Source of the DNA: Arabidopsis thaliana
Lineage: Eukaryota; Streptophyta; Magnoliopsida; Brassicales; Brassicaceae
Direction of reading: 5' to 3'
DNA: 64,000 bases
Assembly (NCBI RefSeq): GCF_000001735.4
Contig: NC_003070.9
Span: 16,043,971-16,107,970, forward strand
The notes beneath the pieces are model-generated. The model did not search any database. It saw only the letters and a program-made list of their open reading frames with translations, and had not been told where the DNA came from. Every line of letters starts with the position of its first letter. Within the stretch, counting starts at the first letter, position 1. Shown here piece after piece: positions 8,050 to 20,831 of the stretch. The position numbers and the translations under genes were made by a program.

Positions 8050-10554
8050 ACTATTTATTTTAGGACATGTTTTCAGTAATTTAGGAAGGTCTTCCCTAAA
8101 CTATGAATTTCAAGCATTTGATTTTTATTCGATCATCTAATGATTAGAATGATATCTTCATATGTAGTAATGATATTCTTTGTTCCAAAGTAAAACTATG
8201 GTTTATTCCTTACACCCGAATTCAGTTTTTGCTCTAGATATCATTCCTGAATATCTAGGATTTCTTCCTAAATTTCAAAAAATATCTATAAAACCATGTC
8301 ATGATATGTTTCATGGTTATCATAAATATATATGCTCATTTGTAAGATATTCATGAATGAGAAGCTTTGTTTACTAGTTACATGTGTGACAATCCTTTCT
8401 TGAATTTTTCTGACAATCTTTCCTGAATTTTTCGACAATCCTTCATAATCTTTCAATGAGAAATTGTAGCAAACTCAATCACAGTTATCTCAAAAAACTA
8501 TTAAATTGTCTAATAGAAACATATGATACTTTTCTAGTTTAGAACCATCATACAAGTACCATAACAGTTTAAAATGGTTTCACAAGCATCATACATCTAA
8601 TAAAGAAACATAGTCTTAAGAAATATAAACACACTTGTTGAAGATATCGATAACAAATTTGTTTCTGATGTCTTCTGAATCTTGATCACGTAGCTTGGAG
8701 AAATCTTCAATCCTCATTGCCATTAAATCATTGCAACTTCTTCTATCACGGCTCATAAATCAAGTGTTCTTTTTGTCGAATCTTCAGATTTCATTTTGTA
8801 ACCTTTGCCTACAAGCTCGACCAGCAGACTTAATTCTGGATCATCTTCATCTTCCAATGAAACTTTATCTTCAAGATCATCAAGTAGTGAAGGTAAGATG
8901 CAAAAATACATTCAGTTGCATGAAAACAAAAACGTTCAGCACACTTAATACATTCAACTACATATTTTAGGAAGGTCATCCCAAATTACTATAAATCCTT
9001 CCCAAATCAGGAAGGTCATCCTGAATTATTATAAAGCCTTCCCAAAACTAGTTTAAACCGTTGAAAGAAGAGACTTTCCCGAATTCAATTACCCAGTGAG
9101 ACAGACTTGCCCGATTACTCACGATTATCACCGTGACCTGGGGAAAAATGAGAAAAAGGGGGTGAGTAATGAATTACTCAGTGAGAGGATCCTTTCCGTC
9201 CACTGGAAATACGATACACGATTCCACCTTTAAACCACACTCAACAATCACATAGAAATAGACACAACACTCATATAGTCCGCATCACTATGCAAAACTA
9301 TAACACACAACTCATTCTTGCTTAAGCAAGATCTCCACATCATTTCCAAGTTCGATCATCTCCCTGACCTTTGAACCTATCTAGTTCCACTGGACTCGTT
9401 AGTCTTTGAGCTACAAAGAATCCGTCAATTCAATGCAGACCATTTCCACTGTTCCACTTTTCCTCTTTTCCACTGTTCCACTTTTTATCATCTCAAAAGT
9501 TGGTGATTCCACTTTCTCATATAACACATATAATTACTTGTTCTCACAAGTACAATAATTCAATCATCCTATATTACTAGAACAGTCATCATATCATCAA
9601 TCCTAAATAACAATTCATTATTACTAAGCAATCAGATCTATTCCTATGCAATGAATCATGAAGCATAAAAATAGAAACTTGTAATCGAATCACCGCAGAT
9701 CACACCCTCACCTTCGCCACTTGCTGATGTAGAACACTTGTTTCAGCTGCCTTAAAGACGCCTTAATAACTCTTCAATGAACCGTTAATGTTTTAATCCC
9801 TCAGTTGATTATCTAGCCAGTAGTACCATGAAGCTCTACACCAAATTTTGTCCCGATCGGCATATTTCAGACCTCCAAACGTCGCCTCGAAGAAGCCAAT
9901 ACGAAATAGATTTCTAGGATTCCTGATTATGCAGTTACTTGTCTAGGAAGAAACGCACATATCTTCTTAAATATAACCTCGATTCAAACTCTGTCTGTTG
10001 CAGTGGATTCATGGAACTCTGACCTTTCCAAAGACGTCTTATTCACCATCTAAAGTTTTCTCGTACGATGGGGATCAGCCTCGCAAAACCCCAACTTGAA
10101 ACTGCACTTTTTCCTTCATCTTCTTCCTTCTTTGATTCTGTTTTGCTTTGCCCTAGCCTTGGATGCTTTGATCTTCTTCAGCTTGAATCCCCCTTACTGT
10201 TTTGAACTAAATCTCCCTCTCCCAATGTTTTTCCTTCACGGTGGTGATGATCCCTTCTCTTCTGTCGCTTCTCCTTCTCCTCGATCCTTTCCTTTCTTCA
10301 CAAATCTCCTCCACCTTAAGTTTGTGACTTCTCTTCTCTTCTCTGGATAACTATGGCGTGGCTGCTCTTAGATTAGGGTTTCTGGTTGTGATGGTGGCTC
10401 AAGTGGTGACGAAGAAGGAGATAAATATACATACACATGTGTAAACCCTTTTATTTTGTAATTTGCTTCACTTGGGTTTCAATGGGCTCCATGGACTTTT
10501 GTTTTTAACAAAACTAATAGGGTAGGTTCACGGGATTGGGTTTGGGGTGTTACA
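8050..10554 (-). repeat. Long LTR-like block, probably chromovirus-type solo or truncated LTR (left edge approximate)
   Basis: The right edge, read on the minus strand, begins TGTAACACCCCAAACCC, a start common in long LTRs of plant chromoviruses. A TATA-like stretch (TATGTATATTTATC) lies about 130 bp in on that strand, near 10425. No gag-pol frame lies inside; the longest plus-strand frames are compositional. A 40-bp direct repeat (GAAGGTCATCC at 8971 and 9011) lies in it. Flanks differ (MULE left, Copia right) and I could not find matching target duplications, so the solo-LTR reading is tentative. Confidence 0.45.
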
Positions 10555-10560
10555 TTTAGA

Positions 10561-11784
10561 ATCTATTAATTTTCTGGAACGTATACAAGGAGATATATGT
10601 TGACCAATTCACCCACAATGTGGAACATTTAGAAATTTCATGGTCTTAATCGATGCATCAACAAGATGGTCACATGTAAACTTATTATCAACTCGCAACA
10701 TGGTGTTGCAAGACTATACTTGCTTAATTGATTAAATTACGAGAACTTTTTTTCAGATTTTTCTCTAAAGACAATTCTTCTTGATAATGCTGGTGAATTC
10801 ACATCTCAGGACTTTAATGATTATTGTATGCCTGTTTGGATAAGTGTTGAACATCTTGTTGCACATATTCGTACACAGAATTGTTTAGATGAATCATTGA
10901 TTAAACGTCTCCAATTAATTGCTAGACCATTACTTATGAAATCTAAACTCCCAACTTCTATGTGGGGACTCCCTATACTACATGCAGCGACATTAATTCG
11001 CATCAGACCTACAAGTAATAATGAGTTCTCCCCATTACAATTGGTTTTTGGTCAGAAACCAAATATTTCCCATTTGATTTTTTTTTTGGGGGATTTGTTG
11101 TATATGTTCATGTTGCTCCACCACAACGCTTTAAACTGGGACCTCAAAGGATGTTAGGAATATATGTTGGATATGAATTACCCTCGATAATTAAATACCT
11201 CGAGCCGTCCACAGGGGACCAATTTAAGGCTTGATTTGTAGATTGTAATTTCAATGAATATGTTTTTCCAACATTAGAGGGAGATAATAAACATCTCGGA
11301 AAAGAAATAAGTTGGAAAGCATTATCATTGACTTATCTTGATCCTCGTACTAAGGAATATGAACTAGCAGTTCAAAAGATAATACATTTACAGATATAAG
11401 CCAATATGTTTCCAGAATCATTTACTGACCTGAACAGAGTGACCAAGTCACATATTCCAGATGAAAATGCTCCAATTAAAATTGATGTCCCAGAAGGACA
11501 ATATCAAACTGCTAGTAAGTCTAGAGCACGCATGAAGCGTGGTAGACCAATCGGTTCCAAAGACAAGAATCCTCGTAAAAGAAAAGGAGTAGAAATTAAT
11601 AATGGCCAGACCGAGGAAGTTAGAGACATTAGACATGAATAATGAAGAGATTCAAGTACCTGATCATGAGAATGATAAAGAGAAAGATAATGAAGAGATC
11701 TTTATTAATTATACCATGTCTGGAATAAAATGAAACCGAAAGCATATTCGATGTCGATGATATTTTTGCATGCAATATAGCAGT
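10561..11784 (+). pseudogene. Copia pol: integrase core and C-terminal part
   Basis: Decayed coding for FLERIQGDIC, FMVLIDASTRWSHVNLLS, ILLDNAGEFTSQDFNDYC and the later HAATLIRIRPTSNNEFSPLQ, LVFGQKPNISHL is a recognisable Copia rve domain with the D-A-S and D-N-A-G-E-F motifs. Downstream KRGRPIGSKDKNPRKRK is the basic, Pro-rich linker usual in this Copia group. Multiple frameshifts and stops (for example near 10730 and 11155) separate the pieces. The linker is cut at 11784 by CACTA-1 and resumes at 15205. Confidence 0.82.
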
Positions 11785-12354
11785 CACTACAGGAAATATG
11801 GGTATTAATAGCGGGCGTTAACCGCTATTAGTTTTGTGTAATAGCGTTTCCTTAACCGCTCTGAGATCGCCCGTTATCGTAGGTCGGACACATTTAATAG
11901 CGGATTCTTGTTGTGCTATAGTTATTTATATAACGATAGCGCTTTCTGTTCTGCAATTGTTAATATTTTTAATAACATGATTCAAATGTTATTAAAACTC
12001 ATTAATTTGATTTTGACCTATATCAAATATAGCAAATGTTTCGTGTTATTAGTTTGTTTTTAAATTATTCAAAATTTATTTATTAAAAATTATTACAAAT
12101 CATTTTTATTTATAATATAGTTTTTATTTCAATCATTTAAAAAACAATTAAAATTAATATATAAATATTTAAATGATTAGAAAACCATAACAAATTTCAT
12201 TGTTTACAAAAACCACAAAAACCTATACATCAATCTACTACTAACAAGCCTTCACAATCATTCCTAACATAAACAAAGGTGCACCACCTAAATCCTCTTC
12301 TGTTTCCAACTCATGATAGCCTCTAGGTGGTACTCTCATAACAACATACCAATT

Positions 12355-12750
12355 TTAATCATCATCTTCCCTAGAATAGAAAACCTGTTTTGCTTGAGAA
12401 GGTAGAATGAATGGATCTTTCAAATAGGCTGTTTGGTTCATATGAAGGTTAACAAGGGTGAAACCATCTTCCTCCTTTACACCATTCCCTGTGTTGGCCC
12501 AATTGCATCTGAACAGCGGCACTTTGAACATGTGATAGTCCATAAGTAAAATCTCCTTTATCACTCCATAATATGTAAGCATATCAGTGACTTGTCTCAT
12601 ATCTCGAGCACTTGATCTACACATGCTAAATGCTTCATAAGTTACTCCACTGTTTTGTGTCTTCCGCTTAATAGCATCTATATGAAACTGTTGCCCACTA
12701 ACGATAAATCCTTTATGTGCTAAGGCAACATTTCTTGGTCCAAATGCCAA
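12355..12750 (-). pseudogene. TNP2-like transposase gene, C-terminal DUF4216 segment
   Basis: 131 codons open, with FIVSGQQFHIDAIKRKTQNS, GVTYEAFSMCRSSARDMRQV, YYGVIKEILLMDYHMFKVPL, KEEDGFTLVNLHMNQ and PFILPSQAKQVFYSREDDD. This is the DUF4216 domain near the C-terminus of CACTA TNP2 proteins. It is one exon of the split gene whose upstream parts lie at 13486-14479. The rest of the domain, left of 12355, is broken. Confidence 0.82.
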
Positions 12751-12829
12751 CCACCTTGTCTCCTTAGAATGATTTGTTGAGTCTGAATTAATCTACCACA
12801 GTAAATTCAGAACTTGATCATGAAGCTGA

Positions 12830-13250
12830 AGTACTAAAATGATCATGAAGCTAAGCAATAAGCTAACTAGTCATTAAGCAAAACATGATCATGAAGCTAA
12901 CAATCTGTGCCACGGAAACCAGTCATCAAGCTAAGCAATAAGCTAACAATCTGTGCTAAAACCATTCATCAAGCTTCAAGATAAGCTAACCAGTCATCAA
13001 GCAAAACATTATCATGAAACTAACAATCTGTGCCTAGAAAAAGTGTCATCAAGCTAAGCAATAAGCTAACCCGTCATTAACCAAAACATGATCATGAAGC
13101 TAACAATCTGTTCCACGAAAACCAGACATCAAGCTAAGCAATAAGCTAACAATTTGTGCTAAGAAAACCAGTCATCAAACTTCAAGATAAGCTAACCAGT
13201 CATCAAGCAAAACATTAGCATGAAGCTAACAAGCTAATCAGTCAATATAA
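12830..13250. repeat. Higher-order tandem repeat in CACTA-1
   Basis: Units built on ATCAAGCTAAGCAATAAGC and ATCATGAAGCTAACAATCTG recur. The compound unit starting near 12921 recurs at 13124 (period about 203 bp), giving roughly two copies. It lies between coding exons, probably in an intron. Confidence 0.75.
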
Positions 13251-13485
13251 TTTAACAAGCTGTATAACAAATAATCAAGAAGACCAGCTGCAGCTGGAAA
13301 CCTTGATTTTAAGCCATTGTGCAAACTGCTTAGTATGGTTTTTCCATAAAAATGTTTTATTTTTTGCACATCGAGCATCATTAGCTTGTAATTCTTCCAA
13401 ATGCATCCTAGATTTTACATTAGATAACAGTTCTCAGAAAGAAATTATACTAAAAATTAGTAGATCAAACATAAAGGGTAACCTC

Positions 13486-14479
13486 TTACTCGACATAAGG
13501 ATCCAAAGATGCCATGTTCATTAGCACATAACGATGTGCAGTGTCTCTATCTTTATCTGATAGGGTAACTTCTACACCCTTCTGCAGAGGTCGACCTTCA
13601 ACCACGCTTCTATCAGCCTCAATATCTTCATTGCGATTAACTGTTTCTTGAACTGGTACTGAATCTTTAAGGAACTCTAAACAAAATGCAACGCATTCTC
13701 CAGCTAAATACCCCTCAGCCATACATGCTTCTAGCCTTGCATGATTCTTAACAAACGCCTTTAGTGTTTTCATGTACCTATATCTCAATCAAGAAATGAA
13801 TATTAGTTGAAAATCATTGCAGGAAATACATATATTGAACCAAATGAGTACATCAAACCTTTCGAAGGGATACATCCAGCGAAAGTGTATTGGTCCTCCC
13901 AAACGTGCCTCTTTTGATAGATGTATTGGAAGGTGGAACATGATATCAAAAAGGGATGGAGGGCAGAAGCGCTCAAGTTGACACATTGTTTCCACAAACT
14001 CTGTCTCCATTATCAAAAGTTTCTCCGGGTCGATGATGCGCTGACACAACCTGTTGAAGTAACTGCATAATCTATTTATGGCAATCCTAGGACCCTTATA
14101 TAACAAGCCTCTTAATGCAGCCGGTAACAAGTTCTGTACTAGGACATGATGATCATGCGATTAAACTACCTATATTTGGAAGATTAACTGAAACACTATT
14201 CGCAATATTACCACAATAACCATCAGGACCTCTAAACTTAGATAACCTTTTGCAGAAAATCGTCTTCTCTTTCTTGGATAACCAATAGGCTGCTGGAGGT
14301 AAGTATGTTTTCTTTCCCCTGACCTCTGTGTGCAAGTTATTTCTGATTCCAATATCTTCTAAGTCTTTTCTTGCTTTCAAACCATCTTTAGACTTAGCAC
14401 TTTGAATCAAGATAGACAATATAGCATCCGACACATTTTTTTCTACGTGCATAACATCAATATTATGACGAACAGGCAA
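13486..14479 (-). pseudogene. TNP2-like transposase: catalytic-domain end and DUF4218
   Basis: In coding order, 14479-14153 encodes MPVRHNIDVMHVEKNVSDAI and a Lys-rich segment with RGKKTYLPPAAYWLSKKEK, the end of the Transposase_21 region. 14130-13789 encodes LPAALRGLLYKGPRIAINRL, FCPPSLFDIMFHLPIHLSKE and GGPIHFRWMYPFERF (DUF4218), and 13788-13486 continues it (TLKAFVKNHARLEACMAEGY). Frame changes between parts are partly introns. The N-terminal two thirds of TNP2 are missing, so the element is non-autonomous. Confidence 0.82.
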
Positions 14480-15204
14480 ATCCTAACAAGAGAAATAAGA
14501 AACTGTTAGGCTTATTCAGATCCACAATAACAGAATATCATTCAATTACAAATTTACTTTACCTTCCAGTAAGGTAGTTCAAAGAATATTGAACCACAAG
14601 AGAAATAAGAAACTGTTAGGCTTATTCGGAACCACAAATCAAAATTGTTTTCCATTCCAAAGAACAAAGAAGCTATGATTGAATGAGAACATACCTATTG
14701 AAGAATGCAGGGAGATTGTGATAAATCGAGTTGAGAGACTGAGAAATCGAATTCAGATACTGATAAATCGAGTGAAATAAAGTGCGAATTAGATGGAGAG
14801 ACAGAGAAAGCGAGTGAGATTGAGAGAAATCGAGTGAGAGTTGCAGATTTTGTGCTCAATACCTCAAGAAATTCGAATGATACCTCAAGAAAGAAAATGA
14901 GAAATCGAGAATGAAAAGTTGATTTTTTAGATCCAAAAAACATGAGAAAGTTATTTTTTAGGATTTTGTTTATTTTGCCTTAGCCAAAATTTCACTTTTT
15001 CCCACTTACAATTTTCAATAGCGGAATACTAAAGATTAGAACCACAAAATTGCCCCGCGTCAATTTCATTATCCCGCTTTAATAATTTATAGCGTTTACA
15101 ATATACAAAACGCTATCTTTAAAACACGATTAAGTCAATTATAGCACATAGATAAAAAACGCTATCTTATTATGCTATCAATACCCACATTTCCTGTAGT
15201 GAGT

Positions 15205-16842
15205 TGATGTTATGAATGAAGAAGAGGAACAAGTATTGCGGTTTATTGAAGAGTGTACACAACAAGATGATTGGTTGAAATGGAAAGAAACCATAGAGAC
15301 AAAATTAAAATCTCTTGGAAAGAGAAAAGTATTTGGACCAGTAGTCCGTACACCTAAAGGTGTAAAACCAGTGGGACATAAATGGGTCTTCGTGGGAAAG
15401 AGAAATGAAAATAGTGAAGTGATGAGATACAAAGCACGTCTAGTAGCTCAAGGATTCTCACAAAGACATGGAATTGATTATGAAGAGATATACTCTCCTA
15501 TGGTGGATGCAACTACTTTTAGATTCCTTATCTGTCTGGCAATACGAGAAATTTTTTATTTAAGACTAATGGATGTAGTCACAACCTACTTATATGAACA
15601 ACTGGATAATAATATTTACATGACAGTCCCGAACGGATTTAAACTGCATGAAGCAGCAAACACTAGTTCTCGAGAACAATACTGTATAAAATTGAACTGA
15701 TCTCTTTACGGATTGAAACAATCGAGGAGAATGTGGTATAATCGCCTTAGTGAGTACTTATTAAAAGAAGGCTATAAGAATGACCCTATTAGTCCATGCA
15801 TTTTTATAAAGAGATTTGGGTCGGGATTTGTTATCATTGAAGTGTATGTTGATGATTTGAACATTATTGGAACTTCTGTAGAAAATTTTACAGACAGTTG
15901 AGTAATTGAAGAAAGAATTCGAGATGAAAGATCTTGGAAAGACAAATTTTGTCTAGGATTACAGATTGAGCACCTGAAGAATGGAATCCTTGTGCATCAA
16001 ACGACATACACTAAAAATGTGCTTAAAAGATTCTCTCTAGAACAGAGCACCTCTGTTGAGTAGCCCAATGATTGTAAGAGCACTTGATGTAGATAAAGAT
16101 CCATTCCGTCCTCGAGAAAAAAATGAAGAAGTGCTTGGTCTTGAAGTACCATACTTAAGTGCAATATGAGCATTAATGTACCTTGCTAGTCATACAAGAC
16201 CTGATATAAAATTTCGGTGAATTTGTTAGCAAGATTTAGCTCATTCCCAATTCGAAGGCACTAGAATGAGATCAAACATCTACTTTGATACTTGTAGGGT
16301 ACAAAAGATATGGGTCTATTCTTCTCTAACTCGTCCAAAGAAGACTTGATTGGTTTTGCAGATGCAGGATATCTATCCGATCCTCATAACGATCGATCAC
16401 AAACAGGACATGTGTGCACCTACAGTAGTACTCCTATTTCTTGGTGTTCTATGAAGCAAACCATTCAGCTACTTCCTCTAACCATGCAGAGATTTTGGCT
16501 ATCTATGAAGCTAGTCGTGAATGTGTATGGTTAAGATCAATTATCCATCATATACGAGGAGATTGTGGCTTACCTACATGAAAGGAAGTCCCTATGGTCA
16601 TGCATGAGGATAATGTAGCATGTATTGCAAAACTGAAGGATAGATACATCAAAGGTGACAAAATCAAGCATATTCTACCGAAATTCTTCTTCACCCATAA
16701 TCTACAGAAGGATGGTGAGGAACATGTCACACAGATTCGTTCAAGCGAGAATTTGGCAGATTTATTTACCAACTGCTACTTTCAAGAAGTTAGTATAAAA
16801 TCTTGGATTGCGTCGTCTCAAAGATATGTGATGTATTCATGA
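15205..16842 (+). pseudogene. Copia pol: reverse transcriptase and RNase H
   Basis: The RT begins with RKVFGPVVRTPKGVKPVGHKW and KARLVAQGFSQRHGIDYEE. It continues through MDVVTTYLYEQLDNNIYM and SLYGLKQSRRMWYNRLSEYL to the catalytic box VEVYVDDL-type motif, here IIEVYVDDLNIIGTS. RNase H follows in pieces: LIGFADAGYLSDPHNDRSQTG, HEDNVACIAKLKDRYIKGDK and SENLADLFTNCYFQEV. Stops occur at about 15700, 15901 and 16534, with frameshifts between. The polymerase YVDD is intact, but the polyprotein is dead. Confidence 0.88.
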
Positions 16843-16980
16843 GGGGGAGTAAATGCGTGTTACACGCAGTTTCTCTTAACCATGGTTTCCCCACTGCGTT
16901 TTCCTGGTAAGGTTTTTAATGAGGTAACATTTATTATATGTGCATTTGCAATTCCTTTATATAATGGTCTTCAGAGGGAG

Positions 16981-17146
16981 TGTTATGAATAATAGATATT
17001 ATATGGATGCCCATTAAGAGCCCATTTGGATATTCTAAAAATCATTACATTACTTGGTTACCCTAATATGTATCTCCTATATATATCTTCTTCTTACTCA
17101 TGAATTATACTCAACAACAATTTATAAACCTAGTTATTTTACAACA
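16981..17146 (+). repeat. Copia 3' LTR (about 166 bp)
   Basis: Begins TGTTATGAATAATAG right after a GGGAG purine run and ends ACAACA. Short LTRs of this kind are typical of this Copia group. The 5' copy is missing, so the boundaries rest on TG/CA ends and the purine tract. Confidence 0.65.
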
Positions 17147-18273
17147 GAAAGAACTTCACAAAACAAAAGAAAATCGTGATTGCCATAATCCATCGACTAT
17201 TTAATAAAGCTGAACTTTTAGATAAGAGATAAAAGCTCATTACTCATTATGGCATGGTTCAGACTCAACTTGTGATCTTCAAGAACATAATTTCATATGG
17301 TCCTTACAAATATTAGTTAATATTAATTGTAATATGGAGCAAGAAACATGTTTCCCTTCTTTATGTTTTGTAATTACTCTTCTTTGTCATACTCTCAAAC
17401 CTAAAAGAATAAGTTATGTTTATGATTTGCCAAACTCTAACTAAAAAACTTTTGCTTGGACATGAAAAAGATTTGTAACCTTGGAAAAATACAAAGAGTT
17501 TGTCTTACTATTTCAATTTTCTCCAAGACCCAAATCATAGAACAAACTTTTGATAATCGGAATAGAGAATAATGCAATTTAGCTATACACAACCTAAACC
17601 TAGTGGAAATTAAGAGGAGAAAATTCAGGTTGATTCAACTTGAAGCCTGATTGGCATGTAGAGGAGGGTGAGAAGAGATCCTTGTGAAAGAGGAGCATGT
17701 CTCAGAATCACCATGCTGCTGCTTGCGAGCCAGCTTGCAAATGTTAGGCAAAGAGTGACAAACATGCCACCTTTTCCGCCTAGTATCCAAGTGATCATGA
17801 ATCCGACTTTAAATTCCCAAGAACAATAACACTCTCATAGTAGGAAATACCGACTCGGTAAGAACAACATAAGCTCTTGATTAGCTATGTGGCTCTAGAT
17901 TCCTTATTAACATCAACATAAAACCTGCAATAACAACACAAGGATACAATCACAAACATACTTTACCAAAGCTGAGAAACTAGAAAAAAAAATAAGGAAG
18001 AAAATAAGACACATTCATGATATTTATGCATCATCCAAGAGCAAGATTGAAATAGAAGAATATAGGAAAGACTAGTTCAATCAAACTCCAGACACAGATG
18101 GCTAATCATGACTCATAAAAAATATTAGATTTTAACTTATTTTCTATTACGCAAATCATGTTGCTAGATGTAAAGGGTTGTGTTCTCAACTACTATTTGC
18201 GATTTCACATCTTAAAAGCATCAATCAATCAAACAAACAATAGTAAAGAAAGTTAGTAAATGTGCATTTTCTT
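17147..18273. other. Unassigned DNA between Copia and Harbinger-2
   Basis: AT-rich, without an assignable gene. A less AT-rich stretch at 17640-17820 is open in two minus-strand frames (for example one containing TRRKRWHVCHSLPNICKLAR) and may be an old exon. I do not recognise a family. Confidence 0.4.
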
Positions 18274-18729
18274 AGAGCATCATTATTGGTAGTATCTTAG
18301 ATTAGTCTTAGCATAGTTCTTAGGAATATATAAAATTAATTTTGAAAGTTTTGATGTTAAGAGTTTGGTTAAGAGATTAATTTTTTTGGTAATATGCAAT
18401 AGTGGTTTCTTAACTTGTAGTTCTTAAGAAAAAAATTATTTAAAAATAAAAATATTTTTATATTTTTAAAAGTAATAATTATTACAACTTATAAAATTTG
18501 AAACATACATGACATAAAAGTTTAAACATACATGACGTAAACATAAATAATTCACTGTTGGAGTCAATAGTTTAACTAATTGTTTTTGTTTATGTTTACA
18601 TCATGTTTGTTTAAACTTCAACTTATAAATTGGATAAATGTAGGCCACTTAAGATAAATTGGATAAATGTTTGTTTAAACTTCAACTTATAATATTGATA
18701 TTGTTTAAGGTGCCCGGAGGTTGAAACAA

Positions 18730-19470
18730 AATGCGTGCCATATCCAAAGATCTTGGGAAGCTACTGCCTCTAAAATGATTGTAGGTTTTCCGAATCCACG
18801 TGTATATTGGCCTTTCTAAGAAGTTGAGGAATTCTTCCACTTCCAATGCATATAATCGATACTTCCCATCATCCCAGGAAAACCTAGACTCTCTCCAGTA
18901 AAGAGTAATCGTTGTATATCTTCTGCTGTGAGTTTCCTTAGGTACTCATCTCCGAACAAAAGAATTATTGTTTTAACAAAATGATGCATGCATGAATGCA
19001 AAGTGGTTTTACCAATACGGAGGTATTCGTCAACCACATTAGTCGCGCAACCATATGCAAGCATCCACATTGCCGTTGTACACTTTTGTAATGTAGATAA
19101 ACCAGACCTTCCAGTAGCATCTCTTCATTGTTGAAAGAATGAAATTTTATTGGCGAGTCGAGTAATGATGCGCATGAACAAGGACTTGTTCATTATAAAA
19201 TGGCGTCAAAATTGAGTAATAGTGAAAGTTGCATTTTCAATGAAATAATTGTTCTGTAACTTGATGTGTCCTTGTTCACGATCTCTTTCAGTATAGGCTC
19301 TTCTTTTTCTTTGTTTGGTTGTTTCTTGACGATGACCATAAGAGTATAATGCATTTTCAAATTCTTCTTCAAAAATATTTTTAAATTCTTCCTCAAAATC
19401 ATCATGGGAAGAAGAGAGAATAAGTTTATTATTAGTCCCATACATGTTGTAATATATAGCATCACAATTC
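18730..19470 (-). pseudogene. Harbinger transposase, C-terminally truncated
   Basis: Coding order starts near 19465 (NMYGTNNKLILSSSHDDFEE, an acidic N-terminus). It continues at 19070-18816 with MLAYGCATNVVDEYLRIGKT, LFGDEYLRKLTAEDIQRLLF and GFPGMMGSIDYMHWKWKNS (first catalytic Asp). A frame change near 18830 leads to GKPTIILEAVASQDLWIWHA, after which the frame is lost near 18730. The second Asp and the Glu are absent, so it is catalytically dead. It resembles the copy at 1-1071 but is on the opposite strand. Confidence 0.82.
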
Positions 19471-19849
19471 GAAAATATAGGGTACGAGAATGCTGAAAAA
19501 ATATGTGGTTACATAAAATATGTGGCTAAAAAAACTTGTCTGATTGCTTCTGACCATGTAAACTTGTCTGATTACTTGTGTGGTCTTTGTTCCTCAACTT
19601 GTCTGATTGCTAAATATGTGGTATGAGAGTCGTATGCGTTTTTCATCTACTTCAATAAACTCCCTACAAAAAAAACATAAAGACACAAAGCATAAATCCT
19701 ACATAAAGATACACTTCAACTTGTTAGAATAATACAATATCATGCATAACATAAAGTCATCATACATTAAGACAGAACACAAAGCATAAAGTCATCATAC
19801 CAAAAAAACAGAACAAAAAGTTATCATACCTAAAAGCATAACATAATAC

Positions 19850-20350
19850 AATTTCTTGAGCTTGTCAAGACTGAAAATACATGTCCCTAATGAGCTTGTT
19901 TCTTAGCTCAACTTCTACTTCACTAAAAGTGTTTGATCTTGCTACAAGAATGTCAAGCAATTTCTTATCACATAACTTTTCTTTAAATGTCAAATCTTGT
20001 TTCTTTATGTCCCACATACTCTAGAACCTTTCTAAAGCCTTCCCTTCTACTTCAATAGTTGGTGAATTGTTGGGAGCTTTCGTTTTACCCTTAGCAGCCT
20101 TCACACCAGGGGGACGAGGTTGGGAAGCTTCTTCCGCTTTAGCCTCAACAAGATTACAGGTTGCCAAATGTGGAGAGCCATCAATAGCCTTTCTTTTTTA
20201 CTCCTAACAATCTCTTTAATATCTAACTTCTCTCCAACAATGCTCCAAAGTAAACTTCGTCTTGTAATCATGTTCAAAAATTTGATTTGCTAGCTTCATC
20301 AAATCGTCATCATTCTGCACACTTGCCATTTGAGTTGTTGCAACTTGATG
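19850..20350 (-). pseudogene. Harbinger second ORF (Myb/NAM-associated-like), degraded
   Basis: Starting near 20330 on the minus strand, MASVQNDDDLMKLANQIFEH and KFTLEHCWSIVGEK can be read, followed by a broken Lys-rich region. Harbinger elements carry a partner ORF with a Myb-like DNA-binding domain, often in the plant family with a NAM-associated C-terminal domain. The position beside the transposase fits. Stops and shifts are frequent. Confidence 0.5.
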
Positions 20351-20831
20351 GGATCCATAAACTTGTAGAATGGTTTGAGTGATTTAAAAAGTAGAATGAA
20401 AGAGATGTGGGTTGTGTTAAATTTAAGTCTTAAGATGCAGTTATATAAAGAAAGGTGTAAGTATGGTTTTGTAATGAGTTTAATTATTTTTAAGTTAAGT
20501 TTGTGTTAGGTGAAAGTTAAAGTTAAGTTGTTAGCAGTCGCGGATCTAGAAACTTTATTTTATGGGAGCAAAATATAATAGAAAAAGCAAACTAAAATAT
20601 CAAATAAATTTTAAAAAAAATTCATATGAAAACTCCAAAACATGTTATTAACCAAAAAAAAAACTTTAAAACATCTTACAAATGCACTCTACGCTCTTTT
20701 ACCATTTGTAACTTCTTTTATCACCTCATCATTATTGACAGATTCAAGCAACTCTTTTTCAATATAGCACACAAGAAAATCACTTAAAAATTAGTCACCA
20801 ATTCTATTACGTGTAGCCGTCTTCAACAACT

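Larger units (their letters stand above)
11785..15201 (-). mobile_element. CACTA-1 (En/Spm) transposon, 3.4 kb, complete ends, AGT target duplication
   Basis: The left end CACTACAGGAAATATGGGTA and right end TACCCACATTTCCTGTAGTG (with one A inserted before TACCC) are inverted copies. They are flanked by AGT at 11782-11784 and 15202-15204, the 3-bp duplication of this superfamily. Subterminal DNA repeats the words TAGCG and GCTAT (for example TTAATAGCGG, AAAACGCTATC). Coding remnants are on the minus strand. The host Copia frame resumes on both sides, so this is a clean insertion. Confidence 0.92.
10561..17146 (+). mobile_element. Ty1/Copia retrotransposon, 5'-truncated, split by CACTA-1
   Basis: Integrase-region sequence (10561-11784) and reverse transcriptase/RNase H (15205-16842) join in order across the CACTA insertion. 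They are followed by a noncoding tail and a short 3' LTR (16981-17146). Gag, protease and the 5' LTR are missing; the left edge meets the LTR-like block at 10554. Confidence 0.85.

Noticed and set aside
10096..10350. 84-codon hydrophobic frame in the LTR-like block
   Set aside because: Its amino-acid content simply reflects a CT-rich leader; no family motif, and it lies within repeat DNA.
8050..10554. Clean solo LTR with target duplication
   Set aside because: TTTAG after 10554 has a match at 8059-8063, but it is not adjacent to a TG start, and the flanks come from different elements. Boundaries are left approximate.
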